From contig CANLVN010000001.1 of NCBI GenBank assembly GCA_947494705.1, forward strand, positions 496,001 to 560,000: a stretch of DNA of 64,000 nucleotides, given 5' to 3'. Below, in pieces: positions 8,279 to 18,837 of this stretch; position 1 is the first letter of the stretch; each line of letters opens with the position of its first letter. Made by a program: the position numbers and the translations under genes. Source of the stretch: an uncultured Erythrobacter sp. (GTDB lineage Bacteria; Pseudomonadota; Alphaproteobacteria; Sphingomonadales; Sphingomonadaceae). The notes under the pieces were generated by a model. It did no database searches, was not told where the DNA came from, and worked only from the letters and a program-made list of their open reading frames with translations.

Positions 8279-9088
8279 ATGCGCGTTCCTTTCATCAAGA
8301 TGCATGGCCTCGGCAATGACTTCATCGTGCTCGATGCGCGCGAGGAAGCCGTGCCTGCGGTGACAGGGCAGGTTGCCAAGGCCCTCGCCGACCGGCGCAC
8401 AGGGATCGGCTGCGACCAGTTGATCCTGCTGGAACCGAGTGAGCGCGAAGATTTTCGCATGCGGATATTCAATTCCGACGGCGGAGAAGTCGAAGCGTGC
8501 GGCAATGCCAGCCGTGCGGTCGCGATCCTGCATGGTTCACCCGCGAGCATAGAGACGGCGGGCGGCGTGATCGCGGTAACCCCGGCGGACGGCTCGGCCA
8601 GCGTCGACATGGGCGTGCCGCGCTTCGACTGGCAGTCGATCCCGCTCGAATATGCGATGGACACGGCCGCAATGCCGCTTGGCTGGGGCCCGCTCGGAGC
8701 GCCCATGGCGGTCAATGTCGGCAATCCGCACGCAGTGTTCATCACGCCCTCGGCACCCGAAATCGACCTCGCGCATTGGGGGCCGCAGATCGAGTCCGAT
8801 CCGGTCTTCCCGCAGCGCGTCAACGTCAACCTCGCGCACCTGATCGGTGACGATCACCTGTCCCTGCGGGTGTGGGAGCGGGGCGCGGGGCTTACGCGAG
8901 CCTGCGGCACCGGTGCCTGCGCGACCGCCGTGGCTGCGATCCGCCAGGGTATCGTGGGAGAGACGGTGCGCGTGTCGTTGCCCGGCGGCGACCTGACAAT
9001 CAAATGGCGCGAAGGCGAAAGCATCACCATGAGCGGCCCTGCGGCAGAGAGCTTTCGCGGCACTTTCGAATGGGACGATTTCGCGTGA
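8279..9088 (+). CDS. dapF: Diaminopimelate epimerase
   Basis: This enzyme converts LL- to meso-diaminopimelate for lysine and peptidoglycan synthesis. At 269 residues it has both catalytic cysteines in their motifs: C74 (EACGN) and C209 (ACGTGA), plus the N-terminal HGLGNDFIVLD and central NVGNPHAVF signatures. It is the first gene of a tight run dapF-mtaB-ftsY-yciB. Its stop overlaps the GTG of the next gene. Confidence 0.97.
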   Translation: MRVPFIKMHGLGNDFIVLDAREEAVPAVTGQVAKALADRRTGIGCDQLILLEPSEREDFRMRIFNSDGGEVEACGNASRAVAILHGSPASIETAGGVIAVTPADGSASVDMGVPRFDWQSIPLEYAMDTAAMPLGWGPLGAPMAVNVGNPHAVFITPSAPEIDLAHWGPQIESDPVFPQRVNVNLAHLIGDDHLSLRVWERGAGLTRACGTGACATAVAAIRQGIVGETVRVSLPGGDLTIKWREGESITMSGPAAESFRGTFEWDDFA

Positions 9089-10269
9089 ACGCTCCCCTCG
9101 CCCCTGAAGTCATCTCTCTGGGCTGCCGCCTGAATATCGCCGAAGCCGAGCGGATGAAGGCCATGCTGGCCGATGCCGGGGATGTCGTTGTGGTCAATTC
9201 CTGCGCGGTGACCAGCGAAGCGGTGCGCCAGACGCGCCAAGCAATCCGGCGCGCGCGCCGCGAACGGCCCGATGCGCGCCTTATCGTCACCGGCTGCGCA
9301 GCCGATATCGAGCGCGACCAGATCGCGGACATGCCCGAGGTCGATGGCCTTATCGCCAATGCCGCCAAGCTCGACCCGCGCTCGTGGAACGTACCGCTGC
9401 CGGAGGCCCCTCCCCCACCTACCCGCACCCGCGCCTTCATCGCGGTGCAGAACGGGTGCGACCACGCCTGCACATTCTGCGTCATTCCACAGGGCCGCGG
9501 GACCAGTCGCTCGACGCCGGTCGCGAAGGTGTTGCGCGAGGTTGAGCATCACCTTGAGCTTGGCGCGAAGGAAGTCGTGCTGACCGGGGTCGACCTCACA
9601 AGCTGGGGCGACGACCTGCCCGGCGAGCCGCCGCTCGGCACGCTGGTGACGGCAATCCTTGAAGCCTACCCCCAACTGGCAAGGCTCCGCCTTTCCTCGG
9701 TGGACGGGATCGAGATCGACGATCAACTGTTTGACCTCATGGCCAGCGAGGAGCGCCTGATGCCGCATCTCCACCTCTCGATGCAGCACGGCCATGACCT
9801 GATCCTGAAGCGCATGAAGCGACGTCACAGCCGCGCCGACGCCATCGACCTCGTTCAGAGGCTCAAGGCGCACCGCCCGGATATCGCCATCGGCGCAGAC
9901 CTGATCGCGGGCTTCCCGACCGAGAGCGAGTATCATCATGCCGCCAACCTCTCGATCATAGAGGACCTCGACATCGTCCACGGCCACATCTTTCCCTATT
10001 CGCCCCGCCCTGGCACCCCGGCCGCACGTATGCCGCAAGTCGAGCGCCCGACCGTAAAGGCGCGGGCCGCGCAACTGCGCGAGGCCATCTCCCGCCGCCG
10101 CGCCGCGTGGCTGGATAGCCTCGTGGGCGAAACGCTCCCCGTTCTCGCCGAGCGCGACGGCACCGGCTATGCCCCCAATTATGCGCGCATCGACGTGCCT
10201 GAGGGAACCGAACCGGGCACCATCATCCAAATCACCCCCGAACGCGTCGAAGGAGGCCTGCTCGTATGA
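9085..10269 (+). CDS. mtaB: tRNA (N6-threonylcarbamoyladenosine37-C2)-methylthiotransferase
   Basis: This radical-SAM methylthiotransferase converts t6A37 to ms2t6A37 in tRNAs reading ANN codons. Three N-terminal cysteines (C14, C40, C71) ligate the auxiliary cluster. The radical-SAM triad is C125-x3-C129-x2-C132 (CDHACTFC). A C-terminal TRAM-like segment follows. I chose GTG 9085, which overlaps the dapF stop in a GTGA arrangement; an ATG five codons earlier (9070) is also possible. The 3' end overlaps ftsY by four bases (ATGA). Confidence 0.92.
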   Translation: MNAPLAPEVISLGCRLNIAEAERMKAMLADAGDVVVVNSCAVTSEAVRQTRQAIRRARRERPDARLIVTGCAADIERDQIADMPEVDGLIANAAKLDPRSWNVPLPEAPPPPTRTRAFIAVQNGCDHACTFCVIPQGRGTSRSTPVAKVLREVEHHLELGAKEVVLTGVDLTSWGDDLPGEPPLGTLVTAILEAYPQLARLRLSSVDGIEIDDQLFDLMASEERLMPHLHLSMQHGHDLILKRMKRRHSRADAIDLVQRLKAHRPDIAIGADLIAGFPTESEYHHAANLSIIEDLDIVHGHIFPYSPRPGTPAARMPQVERPTVKARAAQLREAISRRRAAWLDSLVGETLPVLAERDGTGYAPNYARIDVPEGTEPGTIIQITPERVEGGLLV

Positions 10270-11192
10270 CTGCCAATGAGCCAAGCAGCTGGAGCGACCG
10301 CCTGCTCGGCGGTTTCCGCAAGACATCCGAACGGCTCGGCAGCAACCTGACCGGGGTCGCGGCGCGGCTCGACGATGCGACGCTCGACGATATCGAGGAT
10401 GCGCTGATCGTCTCCGACCTTGGTCCCGCCGCCGCTGGCCGCATTCGCCAACGTCTGTCCGACAAGAGCTTCGGTCGCGAAATCACTCAACGCGAGTTGA
10501 AAGAGTCGGTGGCTGAAGAGATCGCGGAAATCCTGCGTCCGGTTGCCAAACCGCTCGAGATCACGGCATTTCCGCGCCCGCAGGTCATCCTCGTCATCGG
10601 CGTCAATGGGTCGGGCAAGACCACCACCATTGCCAAGCTCGCACACCTCTTCACTGAAGACGATTACGGCGTTCTGCTCGCCGCCGGTGACACCTTCCGC
10701 GCCGCGGCCATCGGCCAGCTGGCAACCTGGGCCGAACGTGCAGGCGTCGACCTCGTCCGCGGACCGGAAGGCGGCGACCCGGCGAGTATCGTATTCGATG
10801 CCGTCAAGCAGGCGACCGACACCGGGATCGACGCGCTGGTGGTCGACACCGCCGGACGGCTCCAGAACAAGCGCGAACTGATGGATGAGCTTTCGAAAAT
10901 CCGTCGCGTGCTCGGCCGCCTCAATCCGGAAGCGCCGCATGACGTGGTGCTGGTGCTCGATGCCACCAATGGCCAGAATGCCCTGAGCCAAATTGACGTG
11001 TTCAAGGAAGTTGCCGGCGTCACCGGACTTATCATGACAAAGCTCGACGGAACCGCACGCGGCGGCGTTCTGGTCGCAGCGGCGGAGCAATATGGCCTGC
11101 CGATCCACGCCATCGGCGTCGGTGAGAAAATGGAAGATTTGCGCCCGTTCGACCCCGACCTGGTTGCGCGAGTAATTGCAGGAGTGGCCTGA
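10266..11192 (+). CDS. ftsY: Signal recognition particle receptor FtsY
   Basis: FtsY is the membrane-side GTPase that docks SRP-ribosome complexes to the translocon. The 308-residue protein has the helical N domain, P-loop GVNGSGKTT (about 112-120), DTAGR and TKLDGTARGG, all typical of the NG domain. The acidic A domain of enterobacterial FtsY is absent, which is usual for alphaproteobacteria. It overlaps mtaB by an ATGA and yciB by one base, so the three are translationally linked. The partner SRP RNA is also in this window (49.5 kb). Confidence 0.97.
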   Translation: MTANEPSSWSDRLLGGFRKTSERLGSNLTGVAARLDDATLDDIEDALIVSDLGPAAAGRIRQRLSDKSFGREITQRELKESVAEEIAEILRPVAKPLEITAFPRPQVILVIGVNGSGKTTTIAKLAHLFTEDDYGVLLAAGDTFRAAAIGQLATWAERAGVDLVRGPEGGDPASIVFDAVKQATDTGIDALVVDTAGRLQNKRELMDELSKIRRVLGRLNPEAPHDVVLVLDATNGQNALSQIDVFKEVAGVTGLIMTKLDGTARGGVLVAAAEQYGLPIHAIGVGEKMEDLRPFDPDLVARVIAGVA

Positions 11193-11839
11193 TGGCTGAT
11201 GCCGAAACCAAGTCCGCCGGTTCCAGCTGGATCAATGTCGCTGTCGATTACGGGCCGCTGCTGGTATTCCTCGCGGTTTATCGCTTCAACGCTCCAGACG
11301 ATCCGGACGCGGTCGGTGAAGTGCTTGCGATCACTTACGGTACCGGCGCATTCATGGTGGCCGCGGTCGCGGCGCTGGTAATCTCGAAGTGGCGTCTGGG
11401 CCGTGTTTCCCCGATGCTGTGGTTCTCGACCGCGCTGATCGTGGGTTTCGGCGCTCTGACGATCTTCTTCGGCGATCCGGTCTTTGTGCAGTTGAAGCCG
11501 ACGATCATCTACTCGGTCTTCGGCATCGCATTGCTCGGCGGGTTCTTCATGGGCAAGCCGCTCCTGAAGATCCTGCTCGAAGCGGCGTTCGAAGGCCTGA
11601 CCGATGAAGGCTGGCTCAAGCTGTCTCGCAATTGGGGCGTGTTCTTCCTGGTGCTCGCGGTCCTCAATGAAGTGCTTCGCGCGCAGATGGATTTCGAAGG
11701 CTGGCTGTGGGCCAAGTTCTGGGTTTTCCTGCCGCTGACGTTCCTTTTCACCTTCGCCAACATACCGATGCTGCTGAAGCACGGCCTGGACGTGGGTCAG
11801 GAGGATGACGTGGTGAAGGACGAGCCACCCACCGCATAA
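11192..11839 (+). CDS. yciB: Inner-membrane-spanning protein YciB (septation protein A family)
   Basis: The 215-residue protein is nearly all membrane, with five to six hydrophobic helices and the family signatures DYGPLLVFL near the N-terminus and NWGVFFLVLAVLNE (about 150-163). YciB/IspZ homologues take part in cell envelope synthesis and septation in gammaproteobacteria. Its ATG overlaps the ftsY stop (TGATG). The acidic C-terminal tail (GQEDDVVKDE) is cytoplasmic. Confidence 0.92.
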   Translation: MADAETKSAGSSWINVAVDYGPLLVFLAVYRFNAPDDPDAVGEVLAITYGTGAFMVAAVAALVISKWRLGRVSPMLWFSTALIVGFGALTIFFGDPVFVQLKPTIIYSVFGIALLGGFFMGKPLLKILLEAAFEGLTDEGWLKLSRNWGVFFLVLAVLNEVLRAQMDFEGWLWAKFWVFLPLTFLFTFANIPMLLKHGLDVGQEDDVVKDEPPTA

Positions 11840-11852
11840 GAGGGAACGACCG

Positions 11853-13211
11853 ATGATTGCCCGATGCGCCCTCGCCGCCTTGCTCTATGCCAGCGCCGCT
11901 CCAGCGATCGCTCAAGGCCCCACGGGGCTTAGCGAGACGGAGCAAACCCGGCCCGTCCTTCCCGAAATCCTGTCGCTGCGCGAGCGTGCTGAGGTGGTAG
12001 ACCGGCTGCTTGCCGAGCGGCTCGAGACTGTGATTCCGCAGATCATGCGCGAGGAAGGCGTTTCGCTCTGGCTGATGATGAGCCGCGAATATTTCGAGGA
12101 GCCGGTCGTCGCCACCATGCTCGATGCGAACAGTTTCCACGCGCGGCGGCGAACGATCCTGATCTTCCACGAGCCCGGCAACGGCGAGCCAGTCGAGCGG
12201 CTGACGGTGAGTCGCTATGGTCTCGCCGGACTGTTCGAACCGGCATGGGACCCAGAAGCTGAACCCGACCAGTGGAAGGCGGTGGCGGACATAATCGCCG
12301 CGCGCGACCCTGCCAGCATCGCGATCAACGTTTCCGACGCGACCCGCTTCGGCGATGGCATGACCAAGAGCCAGTACGACGCGATGATGGCCGCGCTGCC
12401 CGAAGAGTTCCACGACCGGGTGATATCGGGTGAGCGGCTAGCGACGCGCTGGCTCGAGACACGCATCCCATCCGAAATGGCGCTCTATTCCGGCATCGTG
12501 CGCGTCGCCCACGCAGTCATTGGCGAGGCTTTCTCGCGTAAAGTCATTACACCTGGCACGACGACCGCCGCCGACGTTCAGTGGTGGTATCGTGAGCGCT
12601 TGTCCGGGCTCGGCCTGGCGCCGTGGTTCCACCCGAGTGTCGGTATTCAGCGCGCGGGCGAAGAGGAAATGCTGCGCGGTGACACGGTGATCGAGCCGGG
12701 CGACCTGCTCTGGACCGATTTCGGCATCACCTATCTGCGCCTCAACACCGATACCCAGCATCTAGCCTATGTCCTGAAGCCGGGCGAGACCGAGGTGCCT
12801 TCGGGCCTTGCCGCTGGCCTTGCAAACTCGAACCGCGTGCAGGATATCCTGCGCGAGGAAATGCGGGCGGGACTTTCCGGAAACGCCATTCTGGCCGCTG
12901 CGCGCGAGCGCGCGGTTGCCGAGGGACTCGACCCGTCGATCTACTCGCACCCGATCGGCTATCACGGCCATGGCGCCGGCCCGGCGATCGGCTTCTGGGA
13001 CAATCAGGACGCCGACCCACGCGGAAGCGACCTGCTTCGCCCCCATACCGCATGGTCGATCGAGCTTACTACATACGCCGAAGTGCCCGAATGGGGCGGC
13101 CAGCGCGTGGACTTCCGCACCGAGGAAGATGCGTACTTCGATGGTGAAAGCGTGCGCTTTATCGACGGACGTCAGACGGAGATCGCGCTGATCGGGAGCG
13201 ATGCGCCCTAA
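11853..13211 (+). CDS. Exported M24 family metallopeptidase (Xaa-Pro aminopeptidase-like)
   Basis: The 452-residue protein has a Sec signal peptide (cleavage probably after A-I-A at about 20). A creatinase-like N-terminal domain and a pita-bread catalytic domain follow. Metal ligands are visible: Asp in WTDFGI, Asp in NTDTQH, His in YHGHGAGP, Glu in SIELTTY and Glu in FRTEEDAYF. It probably trims Xaa-Pro peptides in the periplasm. It starts 14 bases after yciB and may share its transcript. Its stop overlaps the convergent kup stop by four bases. Confidence 0.88.
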   Translation: MIARCALAALLYASAAPAIAQGPTGLSETEQTRPVLPEILSLRERAEVVDRLLAERLETVIPQIMREEGVSLWLMMSREYFEEPVVATMLDANSFHARRRTILIFHEPGNGEPVERLTVSRYGLAGLFEPAWDPEAEPDQWKAVADIIAARDPASIAINVSDATRFGDGMTKSQYDAMMAALPEEFHDRVISGERLATRWLETRIPSEMALYSGIVRVAHAVIGEAFSRKVITPGTTTAADVQWWYRERLSGLGLAPWFHPSVGIQRAGEEEMLRGDTVIEPGDLLWTDFGITYLRLNTDTQHLAYVLKPGETEVPSGLAAGLANSNRVQDILREEMRAGLSGNAILAAARERAVAEGLDPSIYSHPIGYHGHGAGPAIGFWDNQDADPRGSDLLRPHTAWSIELTTYAEVPEWGGQRVDFRTEEDAYFDGESVRFIDGRQTEIALIGSDAP

Positions 13212-15133
13212 ATCTCCACCTGGCTCCCCAACTCAACCACGCGGTTGGTCGGCAGGCTGAAGAAGTCCATCGCCGAGGCCGAGTTCCTCAGCATCCATGC
13301 AAATATCTTCTCGCGCCAGATCGGCATGCCGGGCTTGTCGCTTGCCAGCAATGTCTGGCGCGACAGGAAGAAGCTGGTGTGCATCATGTCGAACTGACCG
13401 CCGCAATACTGACCCATACCCTTCAACCCCTCGGGCACATTGGTATCTTCCATGAAGCCATAACGCAGCACCGCGCGGTAGAAGCCGTCGCCCATGTCGG
13501 TGTATTCGCATCGTTCGTCCGGATCGATATAGGGCACGTCCTGGATGTCGATGGTCAGGATCACGACGCGCTCGTGCAGCACCTTGTTATGCTTGATGTT
13601 GTGCAGCAGCGCTGACGGCACCCCGGCGGTCGAGGACGCCATGAATATGGCCGTCCCCGGAACACGCAGGGCCGAATTCTTGGCCGATTTGGCGAATATC
13701 TCCATTGGCAGCGCGTGCTCGCTCATCCGCTCGCGCATGAGCTTGCGACCGCGCGCCCAGGTGGTGAGCAAAGTAAAGGCGATCAGCCCGACAACCAGCG
13801 GGAACCAGCCGCCATCGGGAACCTTCGTCAGGTTCGCGGCGAAATACGCCCCGTCGACGATCAGGAACAGCAGCACGACCGGCGTTGCGCACCACCATTT
13901 CCATTTCCACACGCCCACCAGCAACACGGCCATGAGCAGCGTGTCGATCGTGACAGCACCCGTCACTGCGATGCCGTAGGCGCTGGCAAGGCTGGAGGAA
14001 TTCTGGAACGTGAGAACGAGGATGATGACCGCCACCATGAGCGCCCAGTTGACCACCGGGATGTAAATCTGCCCGCCTTCGGTTTCCGAGGTATGGAGGA
14101 TCGAAAGGCGCGGCATGAAGCCCATCTGCACCGCCTGGTGCGTGATCGAGAACGCGCCCGAAATCACCGCCTGGCTGGCGATGAAGGTCGCCACCGTGGC
14201 AAGGAACACCAGCGGCAGGCGCCATTCCTCGGATGCGAGCAGGAAGAACGGGTTCTGCACGACAATCGCGGCTTCCTCCGGCGGGAGGCTGGCGATCATT
14301 GCGCCCTGCCCGAAATAGTTGAGCAACAGGCAGGGCATGACGAAGCCGAACCACGAAAGCCGCATCGGACCGCGCCCGAAATGGCCCATGTCCGAATAGA
14401 GCGCCTCGGAGCCCGTCACCGCCAGCACCACCGCGCCCAATGCGAGGAAGGCCACCACGCCGTCGGTGACGAAGAACATCACCGCGTAGTAAGGGTTGAG
14501 CGCCCACAGAATGTCGGGATGGTTGAGGATCTGCCACCCGCCGAGCAGCGCGATCACCGTGAAATACACGATCATCACCGGCGCAAACAACGCGCCGACC
14601 TTGGCCGTTCCGCGAGCTTGCAACATGAACAGGAAGACCAGCAGGCCCAGCGCAATAGGGATGACGTATTGCTGGAATCCCGGGTCGACCACGGTCAGGC
14701 CTTCGACCGCTGACAGCACCGAGATTGCAGGCGTAATCATACTGTCGCCATAAAACAGCGAAGTCGCGAATACCCCCAGGAGGACGACGAGCCAGCCGTA
14801 ACTCGATTTGCCTATGTGGCGCGAAAGCAGGGCGACCAGAGCGAGCGACCCGCCCTGCCCCTTGTTGTCGGCGCGCATCAGGATTGTCACATACTGGATC
14901 GCCACGACCAGCAGCATCGACCAGAAAATCAGGCTGACCACGCCGAGTACGTGCATCCGGTCGATGGCGACCTCGGCGGTGCCTGCAAATGTCTCGCGAA
15001 AGGCGTAGAGCGGGCTGGTGCCGATATCGCCGAAAACGATACCGATGGCTCCAACTGCAAGCGCGGCCTTCGAGCCACCATGCGCGTGCCCGCTCGAGTG
15101 CCCGTCTCTGGATTGGCTCGCGTTCTCGCTCAT
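13208..15133 (-). CDS. kup: Low-affinity potassium transporter Kup
   Basis: This 641-residue proton-coupled K+ uptake protein starts its core with [18 protein letters not shown] (about 30-47), the Kup/HAK/KT signature. It has 12 predicted membrane helices and a soluble C-terminal domain of about 170 residues. It is the last gene of the minus-strand run beginning at ccmC, but a 109-base gap separates it from the ccm operon, so it may have its own promoter. Confidence 0.95.
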   Translation of the reverse strand: MSENASQSRDGHSSGHAHGGSKAALAVGAIGIVFGDIGTSPLYAFRETFAGTAEVAIDRMHVLGVVSLIFWSMLLVVAIQYVTILMRADNKGQGGSLALVALLSRHIGKSSYGWLVVLLGVFATSLFYGDSMITPAISVLSAVEGLTVVDPGFQQYVIPIALGLLVFLFMLQARGTAKVGALFAPVMIVYFTVIALLGGWQILNHPDILWALNPYYAVMFFVTDGVVAFLALGAVVLAVTGSEALYSDMGHFGRGPMRLSWFGFVMPCLLLNYFGQGAMIASLPPEEAAIVVQNPFFLLASEEWRLPLVFLATVATFIASQAVISGAFSITHQAVQMGFMPRLSILHTSETEGGQIYIPVVNWALMVAVIILVLTFQNSSSLASAYGIAVTGAVTIDTLLMAVLLVGVWKWKWWCATPVVLLFLIVDGAYFAANLTKVPDGGWFPLVVGLIAFTLLTTWARGRKLMRERMSEHALPMEIFAKSAKNSALRVPGTAIFMASSTAGVPSALLHNIKHNKVLHERVVILTIDIQDVPYIDPDERCEYTDMGDGFYRAVLRYGFMEDTNVPEGLKGMGQYCGGQFDMMHTSFFLSRQTLLASDKPGMPIWREKIFAWMLRNSASAMDFFSLPTNRVVELGSQVEI

Positions 15134-15242
15134 CGCCTGTACTTGTCCCGAAGCATCAGGAGTCGGCTATACCGCGTCCCGTTCAAGGCGGCGGCCTCTA
15201 GCACTGCCGCTTCGCACCTGCAACATCGACGCAAGTGGCACA

Positions 15243-15890
15243 CTAACGCTGCAACATCGGCGCATTGGCGATCATCCGGTCGAGCTCGGCTACGCGCTGC
15301 TCTATATCGGGTCGCCATGGCGCGTCTTCTGGCGAATTGGCCAGTAGTCGTCCCCAAGTATCGCGCGCCGCAATGATCTCGCCACCCCGCAAAAGCGAGG
15401 TCCCGAGGAAATAGTCGGCACCCGGATTGCTCGGGTCGATGCTGCGCGCCTGTGCATAGGCATAGGAAGCCGCCGGGGTGACGAACCCCTCGGCATGACC
15501 AGTCAGTGCCATCGCGAGCGCCAGCCACCCCTCGAGATGGTCGGGATTGTCAGCCAGGCCCTGTCGCAAAAGGCCCGCCGCATCGGCAAACTGGCCGCGC
15601 CGGGCAAAACCATCGGACAACATCAGGTAATCCGGTTTTGGGCGAGCCTGGTCGAACAGCTGTCGGCGCGCTTCGACCATCGCTTCACCCGATTGCGCTT
15701 CGGTCTCAGTGCTGGCCTGTTTCGGACTGCCGGGCTGTCCGGGCGAGCCCTGCCATGCATAGCCAACGAGGCCGAACAGTAAGGCCGCGCCGAACACGGC
15801 GAAGCCTTGCCTTGGCAGGCGCAACATAAAGGCCGCGATGGCAAATGCGACCAGCGCAAGCGCGAGAATGGCGAGCCAAGTACCGATCAT
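15243..15890 (-). CDS. ccmI: Cytochrome c biogenesis protein CcmI-like (TPR)
   Basis: The 215-residue protein has two N-terminal membrane helices (1-20, 28-46) followed by a periplasmic TPR domain of about 130 residues. This matches the apocytochrome-binding CcmI/CcmH C-terminal module. It presents unfolded apocytochrome c to the CcmF/CcmH heme lyase. It is shorter than some alphaproteobacterial CcmI proteins. The start codon overlaps the end of ccmH, and position at the end of the ccm operon supports the call. Confidence 0.82.
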   Translation of the reverse strand: MIGTWLAILALALVAFAIAAFMLRLPRQGFAVFGAALLFGLVGYAWQGSPGQPGSPKQASTETEAQSGEAMVEARRQLFDQARPKPDYLMLSDGFARRGQFADAAGLLRQGLADNPDHLEGWLALAMALTGHAEGFVTPAASYAYAQARSIDPSNPGADYFLGTSLLRGGEIIAARDTWGRLLANSPEDAPWRPDIEQRVAELDRMIANAPMLQR

Positions 15891-16312
15891 GCTGCATCGC
15901 CTTCGTCAGAGCGCCGCCTGCCCAGCCTGCGAACCAAAATCGCGCCAACGATGGCTAGCAGCAGCAGCGGGATCGCAAAGAGCGGCCAGGTCGTCGCGCT
16001 TACTTCGGGCTGGTAGCTGACATAGTCGCCATAACGCTGAATCAGCCAGGCACGGATCTGGTCGGGGCTTTCGCCCGCGAGCAGGCGCGCACGGACCTGG
16101 TGCCGCATATCGCCCGCCATGGGCGCGTCGCTGTCATGGATGCTCTGCGACTGGCATTTGAGGCAGCGCAGGGTTTCCATCAGCTCGACTGCCTCGGCTT
16201 CGAGCGCGGGGTCCTGAAGCTGGGTGTAGGCATAAGGCGCGGGCGGCATGCTGTCCTGCGCGGCAAGCGGAGTGGCGATCAGAGCCAGAAGGGCAACCAG
16301 GAAGCGCATCAT
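15887..16312 (-). CDS. ccmH: Cytochrome c biogenesis protein CcmH
   Basis: CcmH is the thioreductase of the system I heme lyase. The 141 residues comprise a signal peptide (cleavage after about A18), the L48-R-C50-x2-C53-Q redox motif, and one C-terminal membrane helix (about 105-125). CcmH reduces apocytochrome c cysteines before heme ligation. The start overlaps the ccmG stop (ATGATG), with a GAGGAGG ribosome site inside ccmG. A second ATG one codon later is equally possible. Confidence 0.95.
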   Translation of the reverse strand: MMRFLVALLALIATPLAAQDSMPPAPYAYTQLQDPALEAEAVELMETLRCLKCQSQSIHDSDAPMAGDMRHQVRARLLAGESPDQIRAWLIQRYGDYVSYQPEVSATTWPLFAIPLLLLAIVGAILVRRLGRRRSDEGDAA

Positions 16313-16833
16313 CGCACCTCCTCCAGCTTTTCCAGCAGCATCGGCACGTCGCTTTCGCGAATATCGCCGATATGCTGGTAGCGAATATTGCCCTCGGCAT
16401 CGATCACATAGGTTTCCGGCACGCCCGAGGCGCCGATTTCCAGCATCAGTTCCGAAATGTCATCCGACCCGATCCGGCTATAAGGATTGCCGTGGCGCGA
16501 GAGGAAACCTTCGACCGCCTGCGGGGTATCGCGCACTGCGACGCCGACGATTTCGACCCCTTCCTCCTTGAGCCTCTCGAGATGCGGAGCCTCAGCGATG
16601 CAGGGCAGGCACCAGCTCGCCCAGATGTTCAACAGGCGCGGCTCCCCGCCGACGAAATCCGAACGGCTCGCGCCCGGCATCCCCTCGAGCGCGGGTTCAA
16701 GCGCGAAGTCGGGTAGCGGCTGCTCGATCATTTGCGAGGGGACGTTCTGGTCCTTGGGCTGCGTGAGCATATAACCGGCCAGTCCCGCAAAGAAGAGGAA
16801 CAGCGCGAGCGGTACGAGGTAGACGAGGCGCAT
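16309..16833 (-). CDS. ccmG: Thiol:disulfide interchange protein CcmG/DsbE
   Basis: This membrane-anchored periplasmic thioredoxin supplies electrons to CcmH and apocytochrome c. The 174-residue protein has an N-terminal anchor (about 4-24) and a thioredoxin fold with WC75LPC78 as active site and the cis-proline region GVPETYVID. It overlaps ccmF at TAATG and ccmH at ATGATG. Confidence 0.95.
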   Translation of the reverse strand: MRLVYLVPLALFLFFAGLAGYMLTQPKDQNVPSQMIEQPLPDFALEPALEGMPGASRSDFVGGEPRLLNIWASWCLPCIAEAPHLERLKEEGVEIVGVAVRDTPQAVEGFLSRHGNPYSRIGSDDISELMLEIGASGVPETYVIDAEGNIRYQHIGDIRESDVPMLLEKLEEVR

Positions 16834-18827
16834 TATTCCGCAGGCTCCGGCACAACGCCGCCGCCCAGTTCTGCTTCTTCATCGCGGCGCTGTTTCGCCT
16901 TGGCAGCAAAGCGGCGACGCTTGAGGTCGACCTGCATGCGCCCGACAATGGAAATGATCCCGCCCAGCACGATGATGAGCCCGCCATACCATATGAAGGT
17001 GACGAAGGGCTTCCACCACACACGCAGCTGCCAACGCTGGTTGCCCGCCTCGTCGACGCCCGCCGCATCGCCGATCACGATGTAGAGCTGGCCGTCCCAG
17101 CGGGTGAGCAGCGCGCTTTCGCTGGTTGCCTGTGGCGGAGCCCAGAAATTGCGGTTCTGCGGCCGCATCTCGACTGTCTCACCATCCCCGCGCGATACAT
17201 TCAGACGCGCTTCGAAAGCGGTCCAGTTGGGTCCGGCCACCGGGGAAACGCTTTCGAGTTCGACCGACCAACCCGCGACTTCCTCGATATCGCCCGGCGC
17301 GACAGCGGCGAGTCTTTCCGAGGTGAAGGCGCTTTCGCTGGCCATTCCGAAGAGCGATACCGCGACCCCGAAATGGGCGAGCACCATGCCCCAGGTTGCA
17401 GTCGGCACGCGCTTCAGGTTGCGCCCGCGCAGTGGCAGGAATGCGCCGATGGCCAAAGCTATCGCAAAGGCAAGGCCGAGTATCGGCAGCACCGGATATT
17501 CTCCGAAGATCGCCACCACAGCGATGATCGCGATCACGACTGCCCCGAGCAGTGCAAGCTCGAACTGGATGCGACGGGGATTGTCATCCTTCCACCGTAA
17601 CAAGGGGCCGACCGCCATCACTGCGAACATCGGAATTGCGAAGATCGCGCTGGCCGGATTGAAATATGGCGGTCCGACGCTGACCCGCACATCGAAGGCT
17701 TCGGTCAGCAGCGGGTAGAGCGTTCCGAGGAGGACGATGGCGAGGATCGCGGAAAGCATCACGTTGTTGAACACCAAGGCTCCCTCGCGGCTGGTCGCGC
17801 TGAACCGCTTGCCCTCGGAGATGGTCGATGCGCGCAAAGCGAAGACCGCCAGCGCTCCGCCGATATAAAGGCCCAACAAGACGAGAATGAAAGTCCCTCG
17901 TTCCGGGTCGACGGCGAAGGCGTGGACACTTGTCAGCACGCCCGAGCGCACGAGGAAGGTGCCAAGCATCGACATCGAGAAGGCGACCACGCCCAGCATG
18001 ATGGTCCAGGTGCGCAGCGCATCGCGTGCAGCAAGAACGCTGACCGAATGAAGCAAGGCTGTCGCAGCGAGCCAAGGCATGAGCGAGGCATTCTCGACCG
18101 GGTCCCAGAACCACCAACCGCCCCAGCCCAGCTCGTAATAGGCCCAATATGACCCCGCCCCGATCCCGAAGGTAAGGAACACCCAAGCCGCGAGAACCCA
18201 AGGTCGCATGACCTTTGCGAAGTCGGGAGTCACCTGCTTGGTGATAAGCGCGCCCATGGCGAGGCTGAAGGCCACTGAGAGACCGACATAGCCGATGTAA
18301 AGTGTGGGTGGATGGATCGCGAGGCCGATATCCTGCAGCAGCGGGTTCAGGCCCGACCCTTCCGGAGCGGGCACCGGAAGCCGCTCGAACGGATTGGAGC
18401 TGAGGATCAAGAATGCGTAGAAGCCGAGTGCGACGAAGCCCTGAACGCCCAGCGTCGCCGACATGGTGCGTTCGGGCAGCCGCCGCTCCAGCCCCGCGAG
18501 CAACCCGCCCGAAAGAGCCAGCACCGCGACCCACAGCAGCATCGAGCCTTCGTGGTTCCCCCACGTCCCCGTGAGCTTGTAGACGAAGGGCTTCATCGAG
18601 TGCGAATTGGTCGCGACCAGCTTGATCGACAGATCGGTGATCGCGAAAGCGTAGAGCAAAAGGAAAAAGGCCAGCGTAGCCAGAAACGCCTGAACCACCG
18701 CCGCAGGCCGCGCATAGATCGCAAGGCTCGCCTTGTCGCTGCGATAGCCCATTGCGCCCGCAACCATCTGCAGAACAGCGAGCGCTGCCGACAGCCACAG
18801 CGCAGCAAGACCAAGTTCGGCGATCAT
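16833..18827 (-). CDS. ccmF: Cytochrome c heme lyase subunit CcmF
   Basis: CcmF is the integral-membrane core of the heme lyase, attaching heme b to apocytochrome c. The 664-residue protein has about 15 membrane helices and the tryptophan-rich WWFWDPVENASLMPWL motif (WWD domain). A large periplasmic loop lies before the last helix. It lies 10 bases after ccmE and overlaps ccmG by one base. Confidence 0.96.
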   Translation of the reverse strand: MIAELGLAALWLSAALAVLQMVAGAMGYRSDKASLAIYARPAAVVQAFLATLAFFLLLYAFAITDLSIKLVATNSHSMKPFVYKLTGTWGNHEGSMLLWVAVLALSGGLLAGLERRLPERTMSATLGVQGFVALGFYAFLILSSNPFERLPVPAPEGSGLNPLLQDIGLAIHPPTLYIGYVGLSVAFSLAMGALITKQVTPDFAKVMRPWVLAAWVFLTFGIGAGSYWAYYELGWGGWWFWDPVENASLMPWLAATALLHSVSVLAARDALRTWTIMLGVVAFSMSMLGTFLVRSGVLTSVHAFAVDPERGTFILVLLGLYIGGALAVFALRASTISEGKRFSATSREGALVFNNVMLSAILAIVLLGTLYPLLTEAFDVRVSVGPPYFNPASAIFAIPMFAVMAVGPLLRWKDDNPRRIQFELALLGAVVIAIIAVVAIFGEYPVLPILGLAFAIALAIGAFLPLRGRNLKRVPTATWGMVLAHFGVAVSLFGMASESAFTSERLAAVAPGDIEEVAGWSVELESVSPVAGPNWTAFEARLNVSRGDGETVEMRPQNRNFWAPPQATSESALLTRWDGQLYIVIGDAAGVDEAGNQRWQLRVWWKPFVTFIWYGGLIIVLGGIISIVGRMQVDLKRRRFAAKAKQRRDEEAELGGGVVPEPAE

Positions 18828-18837
18828 TGTTCTGCGC

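Noticed and set aside
8854..10326. 490-codon minus-strand frame opposite dapF and mtaB
   Set aside because: It lies antisense to two certain genes, has no family features, and long antisense frames are expected at this GC content.
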